Shown: positions 42,028 to 52,329 of the stretch, piece by piece | How the letters are laid out: each line of letters begins with the position of its first letter | Position numbering within the stretch: position 1 is the stretch's first letter | NCBI GenBank assembly: GCA_965248605.1 | Contig: CBDFJV010000007.1 | Span: forward strand, 1,860,001 to 1,924,000 | Source of the DNA: CAUZJF01 sp965248605 | Lineage (GTDB): Bacteria; Chloroflexota; Dehalococcoidia; Lucifugimonadales; CAUZJF01 | Direction: 5' to 3' | Length of the DNA stretch: 64,000 nt | Program-made: the position numbers and the translations under genes | The notes under the pieces: generated by a model | The model's input: the letters and a program-made list of their open reading frames with translations, nothing else | Databases searched by the model: none | Told to the model about the DNA's origin: nothing

Positions 42028-43353
42028 ATGCTGCCACAGAACAAACCCGACCGTATCCGCATCGTCTTTGACGACCATCGCCTGGTGGCCAATGCCGGCC
42101 TGCTCCTGCCGGCCACCCTAGCCCGGCACCTGGGCCTGCGGGAACTCGTCGACCATCACCTTGACCTCGGCGGAGCGCCGGGACGGGCGAACACTGGGGA
42201 CAAGATGCTGACGCTGGTCGCTTCCGCGCTGGCAGGCGGCGACTGCATCGACGACGCCGATGCGCTGCGCGCTGGTGGGACGGTCGGTGTTCTAGGCTGC
42301 GTGGTCAAGGCGCCATCCACCCTGGGGACCTTCCTGCGCAGCTTCCGGTGGGGGCATGTCCGTCAACTCGACCGCGTGAGCCGCCAGTTGTTGGCCCGGG
42401 CCTGGGCCGCTGGGGCCGGACCCGGCGACTCGCCCCTGACCATCGACCTGGACTCGACCATCTGCGAGACCTATGGACTGGCCAAGGAGGGAGCGCGCCA
42501 CCACGGCTATACCGGCGCCCGCGGCTATCACCCGCTGCTGGCCATTGCCGCCGGCACCGGCGAGGTGCTGATGTCCCGGCTGCGCGAGGGCCGGGCCAAC
42601 ACCGCCCGTGGCGCCGCCCACTTCCTGCGTGAGACGGTGGGGCGGGTGCGCTACGGCGGGGCCAGGGGACAACTCACGGTGCGGGCCGACAGCGGCTTCT
42701 ACGCCCACACTGTCGTTGCCGCCTGCCGGGAAATGGATGTCCGCTTCTCTATCACCATCCGCCAGCGCGCCAGCCTGCGGGACCTGATCGAGGCGATACC
42801 AGAGGAGGACTGGACTCCCATTCCCTACTGGACGGACGGCGCCGCCGATGTCGCCGAGACGACTTACACCCCGTTCCAGACCAAGCCGGACGCCGCGCCG
42901 GTGCGGCTCATTGTCCGGCGGGTGAAGCCGACGCCCGGTTCCCAGCTCGCCCTCTTCGCCAGATACAGCTATCACGCCTTCATCACCGACCGCGATGGGG
43001 AGACGCTGGAACTGGAGGCCGATCATCGCCGCCACGCCGAGGTCGAGAACGCCATACGCGACCTCAAGTACGGCGTCGGGCTGAACCACATGCCGTCGGC
43101 GCGCTTCGCCGCCAACGGCGCCTGGCTGGCGGTCCAGGTGATGGCGCATAACCTGGCCCGCTGGACGGCGCGGATTGGTCTGGGCGAGCGGACCGTGATC
43201 ACCAAGACCCTCAGGCGGCGGGTCTTCGCTCTGGTGGGACGGATCACCCGCTCGGCGCGCCGCCTCACTTTGCATCTCCCCCGGCGCTGGCCTTGGGAAA
43301 CCCAGTTCAGTCGCGCCTTGGCCCGGCTGCAAGCCATTCCGTTCCCGGCCTGA
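42028..43353 (+). CDS. IS1380-family transposase (copy B)
   Basis: The 441-residue DDE transposase is complete, with TIDLDSTICETYG, LTVRADSGFY and AEVENAIRDLKYG supplying the catalytic triad. It differs from the copy C protein at one visible position (IEAIPEEDW here, IEAIPQEDW in copy C). The near identity means recent transposition of this type in the genome. Confidence 0.94.
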   Translation: MLPQNKPDRIRIVFDDHRLVANAGLLLPATLARHLGLRELVDHHLDLGGAPGRANTGDKMLTLVASALAGGDCIDDADALRAGGTVGVLGCVVKAPSTLGTFLRSFRWGHVRQLDRVSRQLLARAWAAGAGPGDSPLTIDLDSTICETYGLAKEGARHHGYTGARGYHPLLAIAAGTGEVLMSRLREGRANTARGAAHFLRETVGRVRYGGARGQLTVRADSGFYAHTVVAACREMDVRFSITIRQRASLRDLIEAIPEEDWTPIPYWTDGAADVAETTYTPFQTKPDAAPVRLIVRRVKPTPGSQLALFARYSYHAFITDRDGETLELEADHRRHAEVENAIRDLKYGVGLNHMPSARFAANGAWLAVQVMAHNLARWTARIGLGERTVITKTLRRRVFALVGRITRSARRLTLHLPRRWPWETQFSRALARLQAIPFPA

Positions 43354-44123
43354 CAGCCAGCCTGCAACTGACCCAACGTCCCCGCAATCTCGCGCCACCC
43401 CGGTCGCGAGAGTCCCCTGCTGCGTATCCTCTCGCCTTCCCGCGCATCGCAACTCCCGCATAGGGCCTTAGGGGCCCTGTGCGGCGACTGAAGACCGGCC
43501 GCCGGCCTCCCATCTACCCCAAGACCCCAGGCCATCCCCCCTGTAGCTCCCTCACCCACCCCCTTCCGCTGCCCTCACGCCGTCCATCGGTGTCCTTCGG
43601 TGGATTCGGGCTAAGGAAGGCGCGCGCGGAGAACTGGCTCGACATACTCTCCGTTAATCCACAGGACTTCGAAGGCGACGGGCTTCGGGCGAACGCTGAA
43701 CCGTGGATCGAAATCGAGCGTCAGATCCCTGACGACCCCGAGCTAGAGCCACGCGCCTTTCTCGAAGAGCTCACATGTCCGCTCTTGGCGATTTGGGGAG
43801 CAGACGACATTATGGTGCCTGTTGAGAAGAGCCAGACAGTCTTCAAGGAGTCTCTGAAGAAGGCCGGGAACCAGGACGTTACTTTTCGCGTCATCGCGGG
43901 CGCTGGTCATGATCTGATGGTACCCAAAGCCAAGAACGCACCGACGAGTATCGCCGACGTTAAGCTGCCGGACGGCGTCGTTGACTGGCTCCTCGAACGA
44001 TTCGAAGTCTCCAGTGGCCTTACCCCGCGTGGATAATACCGGTCGAATCTCAGGCGACGGGCCAGTCGATGCGGAGTTTGATCCATCGATGCCGAACTTG
44101 CCGTTCTCGCGGCTCCAGCTTAC

Positions 44124-44531
44124 TTATTCGGTGCCAGCTACTCTCCCTTCGTCATCGGTACGAAGCAACCCTTTGGTGGAATCTACCAGTACCATACGGT
44201 TGTCCCATCGGTCCTCGACGACAACGCAGCGCCCAATTTGGATATCGAAAGGCGGGACGATGACCTTACCCCCGGCTCTCTCGACCCGTATGGCCGCAGC
44301 GTCTGCTGAGTAGACCATGAGGTCGGTCTCTTGACCCTCGCGTTCCGCCTGCAGGACGATCTCGGCGTCCGTACCGGGCATGCCAAGACCCACCGCTTTG
44401 TCGGTGCGCCAGAGAAGTTGGTGCCCAAGCTGGTCACGGTAGAACTCGAGACCCGCATCCAGATCTGGAACGTAAAACCTGACGCAATCGACTTTGTGTA
44501 CTAACGCATCAGCACGATGCTCTTCACCCAT
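44124..44531 (-). CDS. VOC (glyoxalase/bleomycin resistance) family protein
   Basis: The 135-residue protein is a single VOC domain with DCVRFYVPDLDAGLEFYRDQLGHQLLWR, then AVGLGMPGTDAEIVLQ and a second beta-alpha unit ending DRWDNRMVLVDSTKG. It may bind a metal through the histidine/glutamate positions, but the substrate is unknown. The ATG at 44531 has AGGAG upstream. It is the last gene of a minus-strand group. Confidence 0.8.
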   Translation of the reverse strand: MGEEHRADALVHKVDCVRFYVPDLDAGLEFYRDQLGHQLLWRTDKAVGLGMPGTDAEIVLQAEREGQETDLMVYSADAAAIRVERAGGKVIVPPFDIQIGRCVVVEDRWDNRMVLVDSTKGLLRTDDEGRVAGTE

Positions 44532-44589
44532 CTCTCTTCTCCTTCGCGAGCGAAGTCCCCTTCAAGCCACTTTCTGGACCAGGCGGACG

Positions 44590-45519
44590 CTAACGGCGTT
44601 CGGCGAACCACACCGGCGGTTTGCCTCCCTCGAAATCGTGGCTGGCGACTATTTCGTCTAGTCTCTCGGGCCACCATTCCATGCCTTCCTCGTGTGCGTA
44701 GGCCAGGCTGCCGTGGAGGTTCAGGGCAACCAGAAGGTTGTACCGTTCCCAAAAGCGCTCAGGTGCGCCGCCGGCGAGGTAGCCTTCGACCTGACCTAGG
44801 GCGAATGGAATGCTGATCGTCGTGGTAAACCACGGAACCTTGTAGAAGTCCTCTACGGGGTCGCCCCAGTCAGAGCGGTTGAAATCGATGATGCCTTCGA
44901 ATCGTCCGTCGCGGACGATCAGGTTGTCCGGATGGTAGTCGTCGTGCTGGAAACGGACGGGACTCTCGCGCAGGAGCTCGAAGTTTGACTCGATGTATTG
45001 TTGTATACCGGCCTCGCCACTGAAGGTGAGTCCGTATTCGCTGCACTGAGCGACCTTCCTCTCGTACTTGGCGACCCGTCTTTCGAACCAATCGAAATCT
45101 CGGCCGGGGTAGCGCAACTCGTGGAGCTTGAGTAGCTCGCGGCCAGCATCCAGTCCGATTTCGTATTGGGTCGCCTTCGGCATGTTCGGAAGCGCGACTG
45201 ACCCGCTCTCGCCGGGGATGTACCCGAGTAGGGTGTAGCAGAGACGACCGGACTCGTCGACGCCGAACTCGAGGGGTCGAGAGCAGCGGACCCCTCTCTC
45301 GTAGTGGGTGTGTAGCTGGTCGAAGTCCCATTGCCGGCGTCTGGATTTATCGGCGCCGCTGATCCGGAGCAAGTAGACGGGCTCGCCACGCTCCCAGAGG
45401 ACGTACTTCCGCTCGTCTGAGAAGCCTTTGTCTAGGAACTCTATGCGCTCGACTGCGCCAAGCAGTGTTCTTTGAGCGACTATGGCTTCCGCTTCGGCTG
45501 TAATCTGACCCACTGCCAT
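44590..45519 (-). CDS. APH-family phosphotransferase-like protein
   Basis: The 309-residue protein has the aminoglycoside phosphotransferase/kinase fold. FLDKGFSDERKYVLWERGEPVYLLRIS forms the nucleotide-binding lobe. FQHDDYHPDNLIV (near residue 190) carries the catalytic Asp and the metal Asn, and GIIDFNRSDWGDP near 210 is the DFG-equivalent. Family members phosphorylate antibiotics, choline, thiamine or sugars; nothing here points to resistance. It follows the VOC gene region in the same direction. Confidence 0.8.
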   Translation of the reverse strand: MAVGQITAEAEAIVAQRTLLGAVERIEFLDKGFSDERKYVLWERGEPVYLLRISGADKSRRRQWDFDQLHTHYERGVRCSRPLEFGVDESGRLCYTLLGYIPGESGSVALPNMPKATQYEIGLDAGRELLKLHELRYPGRDFDWFERRVAKYERKVAQCSEYGLTFSGEAGIQQYIESNFELLRESPVRFQHDDYHPDNLIVRDGRFEGIIDFNRSDWGDPVEDFYKVPWFTTTISIPFALGQVEGYLAGGAPERFWERYNLLVALNLHGSLAYAHEEGMEWWPERLDEIVASHDFEGGKPPVWFAERR

Positions 45520-45586
45520 GGAAAATGTGTCTTCCGGTTTGACGAAGGAGCCCTCATCCCTTCGGCGAACTCAGGACAGGCTCAAT

Positions 45587-45608
45587 CTTCTCCCGGAGGC
45601 GGGAGAAG
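45587..45608. repeat. Palindromic intergenic repeat
   Basis: CTTCTCCC-GGAGGC-GGGAGAAG is a perfect 8-bp stem in the gap between the sialidase-like and APH genes. It lies beside a 'ggcgaactcaggacaggctc' segment resembling the dispersed repeat at 37207. Confidence 0.6.
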
Positions 45609-45697
45609 AGGTAAGACGCTCGATCCCTCGTTCCTGAAGGTACCCGTCACACCGTGCACGGACGCAGGACTAAAGCCCTACTGGGGCGCCAGGCACA

Positions 45698-46759
45698 CTA
45701 CCAGGCGATGTGGAGCTTGGTCCAGCGGATGCCGAATTTGCCGTTTTCACGGCTCCAGTTCGTGGCCAAGTAGGTGCCGTCCTGAAGCCTGATGGCGGTG
45801 GGGAATCCGAACTCGAAGGCCGCCAGCTCGTCGACTCCGGTGTCGATGTCGGTGGGGCGCTCCCGGGTAGCCCTGGCGTTGTATAGCGTGTGCTCGTAGT
45901 GGACCGTCCACTCCTGCTCGGTGAACGTGACCAACGCCATTCTGATCGCCTGGTCGCCGTAGCGACGGTTGTAGAGCACGAGTAGCCGATCACCGCCGAG
46001 GGGTACCGGCGTCATGGTCTGGCCATGAAAGCCCGTCGAAAACGGCGGGCCCCAGGTCAATCCGTCGTCGTTGGAGATGGCAAAGCTATCGTCGAGGTCG
46101 GAAACGTCTCCCAGGGTGACTGTCCAGCAGACCGCCATCGCCCGACCAGGAGCGATTTCTGCCAGCTTCTGCTCGAAGTAACCGTTCTGTTTGTTGGGGT
46201 CCTCCATGACCACGACGCGCTTCGGCCAGGTCTGGCCGCCGTCGTCGGACACCGCCGCGAGGACCTGCTCCCCAAGGCGGTCTTTCGGGAGCGTCGCGGC
46301 CGGTGCTAGCAGACGGCCCGAAGACAGGGGTAGGATACCGTGCGATATCTCCAGGGGGCCGTCGACGCCCATGGATATGATCCGTGCATCTGACCACGAG
46401 CGTCCCCCATCCGTGGAACGGCAGAAGACCGCTTCGTTTTGTCCCTTGCCGAACCCCTCGCCTGGCCTGCGATGCTGGCGCGAGCCGTAGGCATAGACGG
46501 TGCCACCGTCAGCCGAGAGCGATAGCTTCAAGGCGTTGCTCGTGTGTGGCTCTTCCGACGGCGGGAGGATGCTGCCCTCGACGGCCCACGTCTCGCCGCC
46601 ATCGGTCGACCGCGCCCAGTCGCTGCCGCCGTGGACGAAAGCGCCGCCGCCGACGTTGAACGAGCAGAGTATGTCGCCGTTCGGGAGCTGGACGGCCTGC
46701 GGGAACGCCGAATCACGCTCGTCGATACGGCCTGTGCCGAGGATCTCGATGGATGCCAT
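45698..46759 (-). CDS. Sialidase/BNR-repeat six-bladed propeller protein
   Basis: The 353-residue protein has four Asp-box (S-x-D-x-G-x-T-W) motifs: STDGGETW, STDGGRSW, SDDGGQTW and SNDDGLTW. It is a six-bladed sialidase-like propeller without a signal peptide. The N-terminal IDERDSAFPQAVQLPNGDIL and the late RYGDQAIRMAL resemble exo-alpha-sialidase-like hydrolases, but a complete arginine triad cannot be confirmed by eye. It may hydrolyse a sugar or a lactone within the minus-strand catabolic group. Confidence 0.8.
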   Translation of the reverse strand: MASIEILGTGRIDERDSAFPQAVQLPNGDILCSFNVGGGAFVHGGSDWARSTDGGETWAVEGSILPPSEEPHTSNALKLSLSADGGTVYAYGSRQHRRPGEGFGKGQNEAVFCRSTDGGRSWSDARIISMGVDGPLEISHGILPLSSGRLLAPAATLPKDRLGEQVLAAVSDDGGQTWPKRVVVMEDPNKQNGYFEQKLAEIAPGRAMAVCWTVTLGDVSDLDDSFAISNDDGLTWGPPFSTGFHGQTMTPVPLGGDRLLVLYNRRYGDQAIRMALVTFTEQEWTVHYEHTLYNARATRERPTDIDTGVDELAAFEFGFPTAIRLQDGTYLATNWSRENGKFGIRWTKLHIAW

Positions 46760-46768
46760 GGCTGCGTC

Positions 46769-47677
46769 TTACCTCTTGGCCCGCACGGCGGACTCGAATC
46801 CCGTCATCTGCGATAGCGTCTGTCTCGGCCACGTGCGCTTCCATTCGTCATGTACGTTCACGTTCAGTCGCCCCAGGCCGTCGATCTCCATCTCGATAGC
46901 GTCTCCGTCCTGAATAGGCCCTAGCCCCACGTGGTTCGTTCCTGTCGATATCACGTCGCCGGGCTTCATCGTCGTTATCCAGGTCACGAACTCGACGACC
47001 TCGCCGACGGAACGGCCCATGTCGCTGGTATTGAGGTCCTGGCGGAGGTCGCCGCTGACCCAGAGCTTGACGGCCAGGCTGTGGGGGTCGTCGATCTCGT
47101 CTGCGGTCACGATGGCCGGGCCCATCGGTGCGAAGGTGTCCCAAGACTTGCCCCAGAAGAAGCTGTTGCCCCCATTGGGCATGACGCCCCGTGCGGAGAC
47201 GTCCATGAAATTGACGTAGCCAAAGATGTAGTCGTCGGCATTGTCGGGGCTTACTTTGCTGGCCTGTTTCCCTATGACGACTCCCAGCTCGGCCTCGTGA
47301 TGGAAGTAGGGGACCGGGCAGTCCGGCAGCTCGACGGTGTCTCCTGGGCCAATGACGGCGCTTGGCGACTTCAGGAATGCCTCGCGATCCGAAACCAGGG
47401 CCCGAGTTCCGCTCTCCATGTAGTTGCCCGCCATGCACGCGATTCTGCCGGGCTCGGGGAGCGGCGCCCGAAGCCTGACTTGGTCAACGGGGACGCCGTC
47501 GGAGCTCGCCACAGCGCGCTCCAAGGCCGGCCGGTAGTCATCGAAGCGCTCGATCAAGCCGGCCATGAGGGTCTGGGGACTGATGTTTGGGATATCCGAG
47601 ACCACGTCGGACACGTCTACGACGCGGTCTCCTTTCAGTACGCCTGGAACGAAATCGTCGAAGAGCACGAGCTTCAT
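46769..47677 (-). CDS. Fumarylacetoacetate hydrolase family protein
   Basis: The 302-residue protein has the FAH fold and motifs. They are IACMAGNYMESG, the metal site VPYFHHEAELGVVIG (H-x-E-x-E), YIFGYVNFMDVSARG, FFWGKSWDTFAPMGPAIV and TWITTMKPGDVISTGTNHVGLG. Such enzymes hydrolyse or decarboxylate beta-keto acids and 2-hydroxydienoates, often at the end of aromatic catabolism. ATG 47677 is chosen because GGAGGA lies upstream; the long in-frame extension to 48478 is the shadow of the neighbouring gene. It is followed by the sialidase-like gene after nine bases. Confidence 0.88.
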   Translation of the reverse strand: MKLVLFDDFVPGVLKGDRVVDVSDVVSDIPNISPQTLMAGLIERFDDYRPALERAVASSDGVPVDQVRLRAPLPEPGRIACMAGNYMESGTRALVSDREAFLKSPSAVIGPGDTVELPDCPVPYFHHEAELGVVIGKQASKVSPDNADDYIFGYVNFMDVSARGVMPNGGNSFFWGKSWDTFAPMGPAIVTADEIDDPHSLAVKLWVSGDLRQDLNTSDMGRSVGEVVEFVTWITTMKPGDVISTGTNHVGLGPIQDGDAIEMEIDGLGRLNVNVHDEWKRTWPRQTLSQMTGFESAVRAKR

Positions 47678-47735
47678 CGAGGGTCCTCCGTGGGTAAGAT
47701 TGCTGTTAGTTGGGAGGGCGAATTGTAGCACAGAG

Positions 47736-47817
47736 ACCTCACCCCCAACCCCCTCTCCGTCGACGGAGAGGGGGCAAGACGACTCTGTGCGCGACACGTC
47801 CCTGCCGGGGGTGAGGT
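47736..47817. repeat. Long nested palindromic repeat
   Basis: Outer arms ACCTCACCCCC (47736-47746) and GGGGGTGAGGT (47807-47817) enclose an inner perfect palindrome CCCCCTCTCCGTCGACGGAG plus AGGGGG (47749-47774). It lies between the two minus-strand genes at 47677 and 47821. It is the most complete member of the palindromic family in the window. Confidence 0.7.
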
Positions 47818-47820
47818 GAC

Positions 47821-49011
47821 CTACAGACTTCTGAGCGCCTTGCCGATGAAGCCAAGCTGCTCCTCGCGGAGGAGGCCGTAGTTGTAGAAGGTTCCGCCAG
47901 CGATCCCGGCGTCGCGGGCGGCGTGGACCCGTTCGACGAACGGCGCCGGGTCGCTGATGTTGCCGGGGCCGAGCGGGGAGAAGACTACGCCGCCGGGGGC
48001 CAAACGATCCGTTGTCTCTCCTACGGAAGCCTTCGGATCGTCTGCGCGCAAGGGGTTGCCGGTGGTCGCCCGGTCGGTGCTCCCGTAGATGCTCGGGTCG
48101 AGGTCCGTGGCAAGGGAGCGCTCCGGGTCGGCGACCATGTCTGATTGGACCTTGGAGCCGGAGGCGTGAATGACGTCGGCGACGGCCATCCACAGAGCGG
48201 TTGTGTTCTTGCGCCCGATCTCGAGATAACGGTGTAGCCTTCCGTCGAAGGCCGCGGCGAGCCACTGCTCCGTCACGGGCTGCGAGTCCTCGTCCGTGGG
48301 AAGGCGAGCGAGACTCGGACGGAGCCACGCCGCGACATCTTGCCGGAACTGCTCGGCGTCCAGCCCCTCGGATTCGGCGATTTGTCTGGCCGCCGGGTTG
48401 AAGTCGAGACCTAGCAGAAACTTGCATCGGGGGGTGATGTCGTTGATGAACTTGTTCTTGAGCATGGCGTAGTCCCAAGCCTGACGCTGCAAGGCTTCTA
48501 CGCGCACGGCCTCGGGTCTGTACCGCTCGACGATGTCGGCGGTTAGGGCGACCGCATATTCCCGAACGTCGCGTGGCGCTGGGCTCAGCTGTCCGACATA
48601 GGGCGTCCCGAAGGCGTCGTGCTTGGCGAGCTCGGGGTGCTTCTCGGATAGGTGGTGGCTGAAGAGGTAGACGATCCAGGCCGAGAAGGTCAGCCCGTGG
48701 CGACGGATGGCGTCGACGATTCGGTCGAAGTACTCCGGGTCGGTTACCTCGGCGCTGACTCGCGGCTTGATTTGCGTGCCTTCGTAGCGGGACAGGTCGG
48801 GCGAGAAGTAGACGGTGCCGTTCTCGCCGAGGTAGACGGGGCGCCTGGGGTTATGAGGCAAGAAATAGTTGGAGACGTGGTAGCTCGGCGTAAGCTGGAT
48901 TTCCTGACAGCCGGTCAGGTCGACGATCCTCTCAAGCGCGGTGTCGAGGCCTTCGTCGACTAGGTCCCAGGGGTAGGTGTAAAGGGCGCCGATGAATTGG
49001 TTGTCAGACAT
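47821..49011 (-). CDS. Unrecognised protein family, tandem paralogue 1
   Basis: The 396-residue protein is clearly homologous to the product of the gene at 49151-50332. Shared segments include TYPWDLVDEGLDT, LTPSYH, YFLPHNPRRPVY, VYFSPDLSRY, GLDFNPAA and the closing GGTFYNYGLLREEQLGFIGKA. The pattern of alternating strands and helices, with YRPEAVRVEALQRQ and a C-terminal GIAGGTFYNYG, suggests a TIM-barrel enzyme akin to glycoside-hydrolase-like proteins, but I cannot name the family. ATG 49011 has AAGGAA seven bases upstream, better than the start at 49029. No signal peptide. Confidence 0.7.
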   Translation of the reverse strand: MSDNQFIGALYTYPWDLVDEGLDTALERIVDLTGCQEIQLTPSYHVSNYFLPHNPRRPVYLGENGTVYFSPDLSRYEGTQIKPRVSAEVTDPEYFDRIVDAIRRHGLTFSAWIVYLFSHHLSEKHPELAKHDAFGTPYVGQLSPAPRDVREYAVALTADIVERYRPEAVRVEALQRQAWDYAMLKNKFINDITPRCKFLLGLDFNPAARQIAESEGLDAEQFRQDVAAWLRPSLARLPTDEDSQPVTEQWLAAAFDGRLHRYLEIGRKNTTALWMAVADVIHASGSKVQSDMVADPERSLATDLDPSIYGSTDRATTGNPLRADDPKASVGETTDRLAPGGVVFSPLGPGNISDPAPFVERVHAARDAGIAGGTFYNYGLLREEQLGFIGKALRSL

Positions 49012-49070
49012 TGGTCGTTCCTTGCTCATGCTAGCTGGCGCTTAGTGCGACCCGAAGCCCCCATCTCAAT

Positions 49071-49089
49071 CTTCCCCCGGAAGGGGAAG
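49071..49089. repeat. Palindromic intergenic repeat
   Basis: CTTCCCC-CGGAA-GGGGAAG, a member of the same palindromic family, in the gap between the two paralogous genes. Confidence 0.55.
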
Positions 49090-49150
49090 AGGTAAGACCG
49101 CCTCCTCCGAGGTTCCTGAGTCTTCCGATTCGATCTAGAAACCAGGGTTA

Positions 49151-50332
49151 CTATGCGACGCTTCGCATGGCTTCGCCGATGAAGCCTAGCTCTTCTTCGC
49201 GGAGTAAGCCGTAGTTGTAGAACATGGTTCCTGCCGCGCCCGCGGCCTTGGCCGCCTGCACGTCTTCGATTAATGGGCCTGCCTCCGTCAGTCTTGGGGG
49301 GCCGAGGTTCGCCATGACGACGCCGTCCTGAGCGATCCGTGTGGCCAGGTCGGAGACCGTCTCCTTACCTTCGGCGCCGGCTGGCAAGGCCGTCGTCGGG
49401 ATCCGGTCGATGCTCCGGTTGATTGCCGGGTCGAGGTCGTTCCTGCTCGCGGTCTCTTCCGTAGCCAGACTGGTTTGAAGCTTGGCGCCGCTGCCTCGAA
49501 TGATGTCGGCGACCCGCTGCCAGTGCGTCGTCGCCTCCTTTCGACAGGTGTCCATGTACTGTTTGAGCGCACCCCCGAACGCTTCGGCGGTCCACTCGGC
49601 TGTAACCGGGAGCTCGTCTTCCGGTGTCGGGGTTCGCGCGAGTCTCGACGCAAGCCAGTGTGCTACCTCGGTCTGAAGGGCCTCGGCGTTGACGCCTTCG
49701 CCGGTGGCCTTGGCGACTGCCGCCGGGTTGAAATCGACTGACAGCAAGAAGTGGTGTCGTAGCGCCATCTCGGCACGACGCTTCGGCGGGACGGCAAAGC
49801 CTCTGCGCTCCAAAGACTCTACGATCACGGCCGTCGGCTTGAAGCGCTTGAGGATATCGGTTGTCAGTGCGACGAAATACTCTTGGACGTCGTCCGGCGC
49901 AACGCTCATGGCTGCCCGGTGCGGGTTCCCGAACGCGTCGTGGCGAGCGAACTGCGGGTACTGCCGCGATAGGTTGCTCTGGAACGTATAGACGATCCAC
50001 GTGCCGAAGGCGAGCCCGCGCTTTTCGATCGCCTCGACGATGCGCTCGAAGTAGTCGGGCGTTGCCACGACGTCGCTGACGAAGGGGCGTATGCTCGTCT
50101 TCTGGTAGCGCTTTAGGTCCGGCGAGAAGTAGACGGCCCCGTCGTCGCCGTAGTAGACCGGGCGCTTTGGGTTGTGCGGGAGGAAGTAAGTGGACTGGTG
50201 GTAACAAGGTGTGAGCATCACCTCTCGACACCCAGCGAGGTCCGCCAGCCTCCCAAGGGATGTGTCGAGTCCCTCGTCGGTCAGGTCCCATGGGTAGGTG
50301 TGCATCATGGCGAAGAAGGGTCGATCGGGCAT
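49151..50332 (-). CDS. Unrecognised protein family, tandem paralogue 2
   Basis: The 393-residue protein shares its whole length with the neighbour at 47821-49011: MHTYPWDLTDEGLDTSLGRL, LTPCYHQSTYFLPHNPKRPVYY, VYFSPDLKRY, VDFNPAAVA and TMFYNYGLLREEELGFIGEA. The two arose by tandem duplication and have since diverged, mainly in the middle. The strict conservation of TYPWDL, YFLPHNP and FNPA marks probable active-site segments. It is the first gene of the minus-strand group that ends at 44124 and lies divergent from the 5S rRNA gene. Confidence 0.7.
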   Translation of the reverse strand: MPDRPFFAMMHTYPWDLTDEGLDTSLGRLADLAGCREVMLTPCYHQSTYFLPHNPKRPVYYGDDGAVYFSPDLKRYQKTSIRPFVSDVVATPDYFERIVEAIEKRGLAFGTWIVYTFQSNLSRQYPQFARHDAFGNPHRAAMSVAPDDVQEYFVALTTDILKRFKPTAVIVESLERRGFAVPPKRRAEMALRHHFLLSVDFNPAAVAKATGEGVNAEALQTEVAHWLASRLARTPTPEDELPVTAEWTAEAFGGALKQYMDTCRKEATTHWQRVADIIRGSGAKLQTSLATEETASRNDLDPAINRSIDRIPTTALPAGAEGKETVSDLATRIAQDGVVMANLGPPRLTEAGPLIEDVQAAKAAGAAGTMFYNYGLLREEELGFIGEAMRSVA

Positions 50333-50491
50333 GCGAAAAGTCCTCCGATGGCGGTCTTGGTAGATGCTGGCCGCCCGGGACTCGTGCGAATCGTGGGGCG
50401 GCGACCAAGCTCGATAGCGGTCGCAATCATACTATTCGTCGGCGCAAAGAGAAACTGCTTTGTTTCTGCGGGAATGCCGTCGTATGCGTCG

Positions 50492-50520
50492 TTGACGGCC
50501 TCAGGACAGCGCAGTATACT
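50492..50520 (+). promoter_or_regulatory. Promoter of the 5S rRNA gene
   Basis: TTGACG (50492-50497) and TATACT (50515-50520) are separated by exactly 17 bases, with transcription expected to begin near 50527, about nine bases before the 5S gene. Confidence 0.75.
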
Positions 50521-50535
50521 GATTTCCAGCAAAAG

Positions 50536-50656
<121 letters not shown>

Positions 50657-50657
50657 T

Positions 50658-50975
50658 TTTATTTTTTTGTTCTTGTGTTTTGGGGTGAAGCGCACCGAAA
50701 CGAGACTTGAAGACCAAGCAGAACAGCCCTAACATCGGTGTTTGCATGATGAAACCGATAGGTCAGCACGGGACAACGATATGCGACCTTCTTTTCAGGA
50801 AATGACGGTTATGTTAGAATCGAAGCTACCCTCTACACGGAGCCCTCTGCTCCAGATACGGCATCCCGGCCCCCACTTCATAGATCCCACAGCATCGGCT
50901 CGGTATGTAGTCGTTACACCTCTTCAAAGCAGACCATATAATGAAGCTACACACCCCTAGAGAGCGGAAACGCAC
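50658..50975. other. Leader region of the S1-protein gene
   Basis: After the T-run of the 5S gene there are about 300 bases without a conserved frame. TTAGAAT near 50813 may be the -10 of a promoter for the S1-like gene, but the -35 is poor. Nothing else is recognised. Confidence 0.4.
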
Positions 50976-52286
<1,311 letters not shown>

Positions 52287-52329
52287 TCCGCTCTTCTTCG
52301 GGCTCGTCGCTTTTCTCAGGAGATTTGTC

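Larger units (their letters stand above)
41907..43610 (+). mobile_element. IS1380-family element, copy B
   Basis: The 1704-bp element has perfect inverted termini CCCGAATCCACCGAAGGAC and a 5-bp target duplication CTAAG (41902-41906 and 43611-43615). It lies within the same hydrolase gene as copy A and is nearly identical to copy C at 61268-62971. Its 3' non-coding part has a strong hairpin (CGCATAGGGCC at 43457-43467 with GGCCCTGTGCG at 43473-43483). Confidence 0.92.
39567..44036 (+). pseudogene. Alpha/beta hydrolase gene interrupted by two IS1380 elements
   Basis: Three pieces form one dienelactone-hydrolase-like alpha/beta hydrolase. Piece 1 (39567-39934) has GRHPAIVFVHGSGQEH and YDKRGCGESSGDW. 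Piece 2 (41658-41906) begins after IS copy A. Piece 3 (43616-44036) has LLAIWGADDIMVPVEKSQ and IAGAGHDLMVP, which supply the catalytic Asp and His. Removing each IS and one 5-bp duplication restores the frame. At the first junction it reads G-F-S-Q-G-G, the nucleophile elbow, so IS A sits in the catalytic-serine codon region; at the second it reads ETLLRKARAENW. TTG 39567 is the likely start because GGAGG lies eight bases upstream. Confidence 0.88.

Noticed and set aside
42292..43461. 389-codon frames antisense to the IS1380 transposases (also 61417-62586 and 40023-41330)
   Set aside because: They mirror the transposase gene in the opposite frame, have low-complexity composition and no motif of their own.
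46775..46815. tRNA T-loop-like 'GACTCGAATCCCGTC'
   Set aside because: It lies within the FAH-family coding sequence and no cloverleaf can be formed around it; no tRNA gene was found in the window.
47678..48478. N-terminal extension of the FAH-family gene to 569 residues
   Set aside because: The extra part is the shadow frame of the neighbouring paralogue gene; a ribosome site at 47677 marks the real start.
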